A DNA stretch of 64,000 nucleotides from NCBI GenBank assembly GCA_030512295.1, contig JAULSR010000001.1, forward strand, positions 62,001-126,000, in the 5' to 3' direction. Origin of the DNA: Bombardia bombarda (Eukaryota > Ascomycota > Sordariomycetes > Sordariales > Lasiosphaeriaceae). A program made the translations under genes and the position numbers. The notes beneath the pieces are model-generated. The model was not told the origin of the DNA. It made no database searches and saw only the letters and a program-made list of their open reading frames with translations. Positions 56,501 to 64,000 of the stretch are shown one piece after another. Numbering within the stretch: the stretch's first letter is position 1; the number at the start of each line of letters is the position of its first letter.

Positions 56501-57013
56501 GGCGCTGGTTTTGTCCATGGAAAGAGGGACTGCGGGGTTCGGGGGTTTTACGTTTGATGACAGCCAACACTACCCCCGTTGCGTGCACAGCGGGTGAGTG
56601 AGTGGCATCATCTCATCTCAACGTCAACCTGTTGGGACCAGACGACATCGCCGCACTAACACCGTGGACGCCGCATGAACGCTGCGGCGAAAGTCAAGAT
56701 GTTCTGCAGCATACACAGTATACTGTGAAATAGCAAGAGTGTATACCTAGTAATCAAAGATGGATTGATTATCCGCGACGGGCATGTGGGGAGGGCCAAG
56801 GCTTGGGAACATGGAACCCGGCGTCCTGAAATTCTGCCTGTCAATATTTTGCACCATTCGCTCCTTCCCCCTCAGCACGAACCACTAGTTCTATAAACCC
56901 CGTTCCAATGCTGAATCGCTCTTTCCTCTCTGACCTGTCTGCCATTCTGAGCCAAGTTCAGTTCCGATTTTATTCCGCGCCTTCCGCAACTCTGACAATC
57001 TGATCCATCCAAT
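53533..57013. other. 3.5 kb divergent intergenic region
   Basis: Between the UbiA gene (-) and the SDR gene (+). It has TAGGTAGG clusters (55040-55070), a 12-bp tandem repeat at 55666-55712, and only short featureless ORFs. Both promoters should lie here. Confidence 0.55.
55666..55712. repeat. 12-bp tandem repeat (GACGGGTGCGGT)
   Basis: Three perfect copies of GACGGGTGCGGT and a partial fourth, in the intergenic region upstream of the SDR gene. Confidence 0.92.
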
Positions 57014-58141
57014 ATGCAGCCGCCATTCCCCTGCCCCACTGCCACATGGCGCAACGACACGTACGAGAGCATTTCTCCTCTGCGTCCGGAGCTAGGTGTA
57101 GCGGCTAAGACGGTGGTTGTCATCGGAGGAGTATGTATCCGGCTCTCTCACGCCTCTCACAAAACCCTCCAGCCTTTTTCTTTTTCTAGGATTTGCACCT
57201 TAAGTACAAAGTGTAAAATTACACAGCACTGACAAATCATGGACTGCTAAAGGGAACGGGAATTGGACGAGAGACGGGCCTGGCGTTTGCCAGTGCTGGG
57301 GCGGCCCATGTCGCCCTGCTGGGTCGCACCGAGGCGACCCTGAAGGAAGCGGCCTTGTACATCTCGTCCAAGGTTTCGAGCACAACGGTCTCGATCCATA
57401 TCGCCGACGTGACCAAGGCAAAGTCGCTAGAGCATGCCGCGGCGGCCGTTGGCAAGTGGCATATCCTGGTGTTGTCGTCCGCCTACGTGCCCAAGCCAGG
57501 GTCCATCGCTTCGTCCGAGGCCGACGAGTGGGCCAAGGGCTTTGAGGTGGGTTAGGTCACTCCATGCCTCCTTCCATGCCCGCCATCCTGTGTAGATGTA
57601 GTGCAATACTTCCGTGTCACCACCATCGCTCCTTCTCAATCCGCTCACTTACCATTTGTACTTACCCCGCTCCTTCCCCCCAAAGACGAATGTCCAGGGG
57701 ACCCTGCTAGTTTCCAAGACGTTCCTGCGAACGGTGGCCGACCCATCATCCCAGCCGGCCATCTTGGGCGTCATTTCCGATACCTCGCTCTTGCCGACCT
57801 CTTATCTGCCGGGACTATCGAGCTATGTCGCTTCCAAGCTGGCACAGGCCAAAGTTTTTGAGTTTCTGGCGGCCGAGCACCCCGACATTTTTGTCGCTAC
57901 TGTGCATCCGGGCATGGTCGAGACTGCCAACTTCTACAGCACAGGTGCCTCGCCCGAGAGCCTGCCGATGGACAAGGTGCAGCTTCCCGCGCATTTCTTG
58001 GTCTGGCTGGCCAGCCCAGAGGCTTCGTTCCTGCGTGGTCGAGCGGTTTGGGCCAACTGGGACGTCGAGGAGCTCAAGGCACTCAAGACCAAGTATACCG
58101 ACGGGCTGTTTATGAGCGCCGGCTTCAAGGGCTTGCCCTAG
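57014..58141 (+). CDS. classical short-chain dehydrogenase/reductase, 288 aa
   Basis: Exons 57014-57130, 57253-57546 and 57686-58141, all phase 0, with introns of 122 and 139 bp that are longer than most here. The first junction rebuilds the cofactor motif VVVIGGGTGIGRETG (TGxxxGxG), which shows that exon 1 is real. Then come VLSSAYV in place of the usual NNAG, the NVQGTLLVSK helix, ISDTS with the catalytic Ser, and Tyr184/Lys188 in SSYVASK. The C-terminus carries FLVWLASPEASFLRGR and WANWDVEELK, seen in many fungal secondary-metabolism SDRs. Likely a cytosolic NAD(P)-dependent alcohol/ketone oxidoreductase. Isoepoxydon dehydrogenase (PatN) is an SDR with a comparable place in the patulin pathway, but equivalence is not shown by sequence alone. 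Confidence 0.92.
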
Positions 58142-60309
58142 AATACGAGATGTGGCATCGCACAAACTTGTACCACAGTATGTATGTCATGGATGTGGTT
58201 GGGCAGCTGATTGGGCCGTGGATGCAGGAATGCAACCTCCGTCCCAAGTCAAAGCTAAAACAATCAATAAGTACCTTTGTTTTGCGCAAAATGCTGGTGC
58301 GCGACCGGCAATTCTTGTCCTGTCCCAAACTGGCGGAACTACCTATCAGGATGAGCGAATAACTTGGTAGATTCGGACGTGGGTGCTTGCACCTCTTTGG
58401 CTGCATTTCTGACCAAGCACGTTTGGCAGGGATGATACCTAAGGTAGGCATTGTACTTTTAGGTGGTGTGGTGCGCAGAAATTGAACTTCGCACCAGGAA
58501 GTTGCAGCAGCTCTTGCAGCACTTGCATTGGCAGCAGTAGCAGCAGTAGCAGCTTCCCTTCGTACAGATTTTTTTGTTCTTCCCCCCCCCACTCCGCCAC
58601 CATCTGGCCCGGGAACTTGGTCCAGTCCGAGCGAGTAGTACCCGACCTCAGGGAAGAAGGTACGGATCCCGACTCTGTGGACAACGCAGAATACCACGTA
58701 GCACGAGTCGGCGGGCTCCCGTATATCCGGATGCCTGCCGCAGGCCTGGGAAGCTTCGGAGCTTGGCAAATCCTTCCAAAACAGGTTTGGCTGAATCTGG
58801 AATCTAGATGCTTCACCTTGCGTACAGTTTTACCTAATGCCGCCAACGATTGACAAGATTTTGCTCACCCGCAGAGAAAGTCTTTTTTTATTACATGTAC
58901 CTTAGTCTGCTTTTGGTTCTATCTTTTTTTACCTTTGACCCCTCCCGTCACCCGGGGTGGTTCCATTCATAAACCGACACCGGCCGTCTGCTAGAGAAGC
59001 CCAAGCGGGCATCCATAGATGAATGAGTAGTGTGTGCATAGGTACTGGGGCTGTTACCTTAGCGGCGCTAATGCCCATCGACCGTTTCGGCGGCACCCAC
59101 ACAACCCACTACCCACACTACCTACACTGAACAACCTAACAACAAAAGCACCACACCGCAGCATCCAATACCCACCGAGCCAGCGAGCCAGCGCAGCACA
59201 GAGGACACACCAGCTCGGCAGCACCTGACTGGCGGGTTTCTTGGGTCGCGAGGATCAGTGTCGCTCACCTCCTCCCATTTTCAGACCATCCAATGCGACC
59301 ATTCTTTTTCTTCCCCCATGCCATTGCCAGGCCACCCCAGGTCAGCCGGGGGGATGTACCCTGACCGCCGCCGGCAGCTCCCTTTTATCCTTCCCTCCCG
59401 CGTCCACCCGTACCCTAATTCCTCCGCCGTCCCCCAGCAGGGGAGCGGATCTTGGGACGCAACCAGGCAGGGCAACGTGACTCGAAGGAGACGGAGAGAC
59501 TGAAGACCAAAGACCCCTTGTCTGTCGGCGCTTGAGTCATGGGGGACAGAGCCGAGAAGGGGGAGGGGGAGCCAAGACACAGAGACCAGTCTGGCGGGAT
59601 TTGCACTGTCGCACACAATTTTAGGACCAATGCAGCGTGATGCAGTGATGCGGTGGTGCTGCCGTGTCAATAAAGGTGCCGTCGAGACTGCCTTCACTGC
59701 CTTAGGTAGGTAAGGTAGGCAACTACCCGACTTGCCGACTTCGTGCTACACACTTGGCCTAGCAGAAGCAGCACCAGCAATAGCAGCACTGCTCATCGGA
59801 CGGCATTTATGCGGTGGGTTGTGGTCCCGAGCAGAGCGGCCTGCAGAAGATGTGAGGGGATGATCGGGTTGCGTTGGAGGTCGACAGCTGGCAGTCGCGA
59901 CGTAGTTCTAGTTGCTCACCACTGGAGACGGAAAACTCGTCGTGCATGCGGGAGTTGTTGCATCCGTCCAGCTGGATTCTATTTTCTTCTGTTCTTTCAT
60001 GCTCATGATTCCATGATGAGGTCTGATGCATTTATCCGCGCAACGAAGGACGGCTAGCTGCCAGGAGGGGGGGAGTAGGGACGGCCGCGCATCATCAGTC
60101 TGCAGTCTGCAGTCTGCAGTCTGCACCACCCCTTAGACTTACCCCTTAGACCACCTACTCCTTACCTTGGGATAATCCCTACATATCCTCTCTCTCCTTG
60201 TTCTTCTTTCCCTGGCAGTACCACCTCGTTGGCTTCCCTCTGCTCCTTCCCGACGACCGTTGTCACCCTCTTCGTTCATCCTCAGCGGCACAGCGTAAAG
60301 TGGACAGAC
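58142..60309. other. intergenic, no gene seen
   Basis: About 2.2 kb between the SDR and P450 no. 2. It holds a CAG-rich simple stretch (about 58500-58555) and a 7-bp tandem repeat at 60096. ORFs such as 58125-58769 on the minus strand have no motif. Confidence 0.55.
60096..60124. repeat. 7-bp tandem repeat (CAGTCTG)
   Basis: Four head-to-tail copies about 190 bp upstream of the P450 no. 2 start codon. Confidence 0.92.
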
Positions 60310-62335
60310 ATGGCCATCGACTTTGTTGTGTCCAGCAATGTGGCATTGGTCTCGCAGCTGTCACAGTCAAAGAACCTGAACATCCTGGCCAGCGTCTTGG
60401 GTGTTGTACTTGGCCTGATTGCGCACCTGGGCTTCTTCATTCGCGGGGAGTGGCATGTCCTCGCGCCCCAGATATTTGTCTCCCATTCACTACTCTTTAT
60501 CTCCCTGTCGGCTGGAACCATCTTCTGTCACAGCTCGGGTGTAGGACAACTGTGGGCTGCCGGTCTCATCACGAGCAGCTGCTATCTTGCCGCTCTGCTC
60601 ACCAGCATCCTCGTCTATCGCATCTGGTTCCACCCACTGACCAGAGCTGGCTTCAAGGGCCCCTTTTACCTCTCTACGTCCAAGATTTGCCACGTGTGGG
60701 AATGCAGGTGGTCCTTGAATCACGTCTTTCTGGATGGGCTGCATAAGAAGTATGGCGACTTTATCAGAACGGGTATGTTGCTTCTCTCCGCTGCTTATTT
60801 CTATGTGCAACTAGATCCTGTTGACGAGCTCCAACTAACCTGAAAAGGGCCAAATGAAATCACCATATATCACCCCGATGTATTTGTCGCTACCGATGGC
60901 CCAAAGACAGAGTGCACCAAGTCGGAGTGGTACGACCTCCTATTTCCCGACAGCTCTCTACTTACTACCCGGGACCGCGTTCTTCACGATATTCGTCGCA
61001 AGGAATGGAAAGAATGCTTTAGCCCCAAAGGTCAGTCGAAAACGTCTCTGCCTACCAAGAATGCGTTCCAGTGTAACTAATGCTCACCATTACTCAACAG
61101 CTCTCGCATTCCACTTTCAGAAATCGGTCGCCCAGGTCGCCATCCTAGACAAGGTCCTTGCCGCCAACGCCGAGGCCGGCAAGCCGTGCGACATGCGGGA
61201 CCTGTTCTACTGGCTCGGCTTTGACATCATGGGCGACTTTATCTTCAACAAGTCGTTCGATATGCTCGTCACTCAGGAGTGGCACCACATGGTTATTGGT
61301 TTGCAGCGGGCTCTGTCTTTGCTGGGCCCCACCAACCCGGCCCCATGGCTGATCCAGCTCGCCTTCCACGTCTTCCCCCGCATCTACCAGATTGGCGACT
61401 GGTTCAGGATGACAGCATGGTGCTACGACCAGATCGGCACACGCCTCGAAGACGGTTTTGAGAAGCAGCCAACTCCGGATCTGGTTCACTACCTACTGGA
61501 GAAGAGCGACGCCCCCCGGACCGCTGATAGTGTGAACCGAATGAGGGGCGACAGCCTCAATGCGATTGTGGCTGGGAGGTGAGAGAACTATTGATGCTCT
61601 AAACTTGGGGTTTATTTGCTGACAGGACCTCGATATCTATCACCAGTGAACCTATCCCCATTATCCTTATCGCGCTATTCGCCGAGTTAGCCAAGAAGCC
61701 AGAATACATCGAGGCCGTCTACCAGGAGATGGTCGATGTCGACATTTTGGACACAAAGGTCCTCAGCCAGCTACCAAATTTGAACGCCGTGATCCAGGAG
61801 ACACTGCGTTTATATCCGGTACTACCGACGGCAGGCACGAGGAAGACAGGCCCCAACGGAGTCACTATTGCAGGAGTTTTTATCCCCCCGTACACGACCA
61901 TTGTTAATCCTCGCTACTCTATTCACAGACGTAAGTGAGCCTGCATCATCACAGTCACTAGCGCTGCCCTTACTAACCAAGACCCATAACAGGAGAGGAT
62001 TGCTTCGAGCAGGCCACAGAGTTTATCCCTGAGCGGTGGACCACCCGCCGCGACATGGTGAAGAACATGGCGGCTTATAGCCCCTGGGGAACTGGTACGT
62101 CTTGGCACTATTACAATTACGAGGGCAATTTGACTAACGCGTGTATACAGCACACCACAGCTGCATAGCACGTGTCATGGCCATTGATGTGCTGCGGATT
62201 ACAACCGCCCAGCTCATCAGAAAGTACCGCTTCCGTCTTGCTCCTGGCGAGACGGGCAAGCGTGTTTTAGACGACATGAAGGATCAGCTAGCGCCCAACC
62301 CCGGTGAACTGACACTGATGTTTGAGTTGAGGTAG
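60310..62335 (+). CDS. cytochrome P450 no. 2 with unusual haem loop, 564 aa
   Basis: Six exons: 60310-60772, 60848-61030, 61101-61578, 61647-61930, 61993-62094 and 62151-62335. The N-terminus has three or four hydrophobic segments before the WFHPL hinge, more than the usual single anchor. For intron 3 I used the acceptor at 61646, because it gives AGSEPIPIILIALFAELA, the normal I-helix length with an acidic residue; the acceptor 21 bp earlier would insert seven residues. ExxR is IQETLRLYP and the PERW region FIPERW. The haem loop reads SPWGTAHHSCIARVMA (Cys508), so both Gly of FxxGxxxCxG are Ala. The tail (FRLAPGE...DDMKDQL) matches one large fungal P450 group. Likely a late tailoring oxygenase or epoxidase; activity is uncertain given the loop. 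Confidence 0.92.
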
Positions 62336-64000
62336 ATGCCGACATTGTCAGATACTACCTCGGCGTGTAGGTGTGGTGGGTTGTCGAGCACACGCATTGA
62401 GGCCACGGGGGTACATAAGTACCCATGCAGGCCATACACGAGAACCATGAGAATATGAGTATATATTGCAATGATTATTTTATTTAGGGAAGCATGGGCA
62501 TATTATTAAGCGGTATCTTTAGCGAGTCAAGCGTTTCCAGTACCTATCTCACTTGTTATTCATTGGCCCTGTACTTATTATGGGTGAATAACGTGAGTGG
62601 CCGCTGCATGTTCAAGAAACCCTTCCATTTTTTGTGTATGGCGAGGGGGGTGGGCAGTCTCGCCGAAAAAGCAGAGCATTTGCAAAAGCCATAATGGACT
62701 GTCGAATTGCAACTCCTTTTTGTAAAGGATTTTCCGGTGACCCACAGTGCTCTTGCTAAATGGTGGGTCTTCAAACGCGGTTCAGAATGAGGTAATCAGC
62801 CTCCATCTTGCTCTTTCCAAATTATTCTCTGTTGCAGCTTCCCGGGTGAGTCTGAGTAAGGGAGGAACGAGGTAGACAACAGAGATTTGCACGGCAGGAA
62901 CATATATGCCCCTCTTGCTCTCAACTGCCAATCGGCAGGCGCAAGTATGGACTTGTTCTTACCATGGATGCAATGTGCAGACCTAGACCCGCCTCTGCCT
63001 GACGTTAGACAGGGTCGCCACCTTCCCACCAGGGACTCAAGGTCAGTTTTCCGCCCGCCTACATTATCTCTTTTTTTGACCTGAATTCTTCCCCGCTCAT
63101 CTTTTCCAATCCAAGCATCTCTGCTCTCCAGACTCATAAAATTCTTCCCAGACATCTTCGTCAATCCAAGCGTCTCTGCTCGCCAGTATCACACAATTCT
63201 TCCCGGTCACCTCCCACTTCAAGTATCTCTGCTCGCCAGGCTCACAGCTTCGACCTTCTTCCAGTCACCTTTGCCAGGCTGCAGGCAACCATGCAACACT
63301 CACACAATGCATTACTGCCCGCCAGGCATTCGACCTCTTCCTTTCCCTTTCAGCATCGAATACAACTTATGGGTAAGTCATTGGCTTTTGCGTTTCTCTT
63401 CGTTCCCTTCACAAGCCGTCTTTGTACGTTTTCATCACCGAGAGTCTCCACCGGTCGTTCTTGATTGCTGCTGGGAGTTTTATTCCGGCTGCCAGTGCAA
63501 AGTCCAGTTCAGTTCATCGCTCCTGCCGACCGCCTTCGATGTTGTGATTCGACCGGTATCTAATTTTGGTCAACTGAAGTTGTCGTGGGAAGGGACTCTC
63601 CAAAGTTTCCAGGTAGTAGGATGGCCCCCTTTACACCAATTATCTCCGGGGCCGTCGAGTCTCTGACACCCCCCCACCTTGTAGGGTGGTATATAGGCTC
63701 TTGGGTAGAGTGGTAGCTTCAACATCAATGTACGCCGTCTCACCCATCAATGGTCAAGTGTGCAGTGCATGTCTCTTAGAGGGTGGGAGGGCGAAGGTTT
63801 TCTTTTTTGGTAGGTATGGTAGGGTTTTGGGCTGGCTCATGTGAAGTGTTGTGGTAGCAAGGAGAGGCTCTCTACATACAATAGAAATAAGAATCTTCAA
63901 GTCACGGCTTTTGTGGCTCAAAAACCAATTCAAAGTCAGTTACTCCCATCGTTGGTGCTCACCAAAGTCAAGTTGGTGGCTATGGGTATCAGAACGTTGC
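62336..64000. other. non-coding right end of the window
   Basis: No convincing gene. It contains an approximately 56-bp tandem repeat (63085-63270) and pyrimidine-rich tracts. The ORF at 63271 (131 codons) lacks a known motif, though a 5' exon or UTR of a gene beyond the window cannot be excluded. Confidence 0.5.
63085..63270. repeat. ~56-bp imperfect tandem repeat
   Basis: Three units of 56, 55 and 59 bp starting at 63085, 63141 and 63196, plus a partial fourth from 63255. Each begins ATTCTTCCC and contains AAGCATCTCTGCT-like and CGCCAG-like blocks. Confidence 0.85.

Noticed and set aside
61579..61625. P450 no. 2 intron 3 ending at the proximal acceptor
   Set aside because: It would insert seven residues into the I-helix and separate AG from the acidic residue; the distal acceptor restores the expected length. 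Kept only as an alternative isoform in the findings.
63691..63760. tRNA-like A box (GGGTAGAGTGGTAG) near the right end
   Set aside because: No GGTTCGA-type B box or cloverleaf pairing found downstream.

Overview
This window comes from a filamentous ascomycete, most likely a Sordariomycete. Its genes carry short introns of about 50-140 bp with GT...AG ends and CTAAC-like branch points. It holds fungus-specific families (Zn2Cys6 regulator, PDR-type ABC-G pump, DHA2 MFS pump, 6-methylsalicylic-acid-type PKS). Its intergenic DNA is peppered with CCTAGGTAGG / GGTACCTA-type motifs. Sixteen protein genes are supported. No rRNA, convincing tRNA, CRISPR array or transposon ORF was seen.

Layout, left to right: 5'-truncated PDR ABC transporter (1-3622, +); large Zn2Cys6 transcription factor (6316-9111, -); a 6.9 kb gene-free stretch; DHA2 MFS transporter (15965-17803, +); secreted SnoaL/NTF2-like protein (19975-20640, +); berberine-bridge-type FAD oxidase 1 (21552-23512, -); extended SDR 1 (25761-26923, -); extended SDR 2 (29469-30560, -); 6-MSAS-type partially reducing PKS (31875-37399, -); cupin protein with an Asn/Gly-rich tail (40563-41616, +); P450 no. 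1 (42412-44277, +); polytopic membrane protein of unknown function (44335-45610, -); FAD oxidases 2 and 3 in tandem (46049-47818 and 49115-51023, -); UbiA-superfamily membrane enzyme (52381-53532, -); classical SDR (57014-58141, +); P450 no. 2 (60310-62335, +); about 1.7 kb of non-coding DNA.

The set reads as a biosynthetic gene cluster built around a 6-methylsalicylate-type synthase. PKS, two P450s, secreted flavin oxidases, a SnoaL-like secreted protein, a cupin and an SDR recall the enzyme set known from patulin-type epoxyquinone pathways. The UbiA enzyme adds a probable isoprenoid branch, as in yanuthone- or arthrosporol-like meroterpenoids. An inferred scheme: the PKS makes a 6-MSA-like aromatic acid, P450s hydroxylate it, SDR/cupin/SnoaL/flavin enzymes oxidise and rearrange the ring, the UbiA enzyme supplies a prenyl or cyclised terpene unit, and the ABC and MFS pumps export the product. 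No 6-MSA decarboxylase of the amidohydrolase type was found here, so either it lies outside the window or the carboxylate is handled differently. The product cannot be named from sequence alone.

The most notable points are a UbiA enzyme with a non-canonical first Asp motif, a P450 whose haem loop has Ala at both usual Gly positions and whose I-helix depends on the choice between two in-frame acceptors, a three-member FAD-oxidase family (one member with an in-frame poly-Asn microsatellite), a cupin with an NG-repeat tail, an uncharacterised membrane protein embedded in the cluster, and many tandem repeats in unusually wide intergenic spacers.
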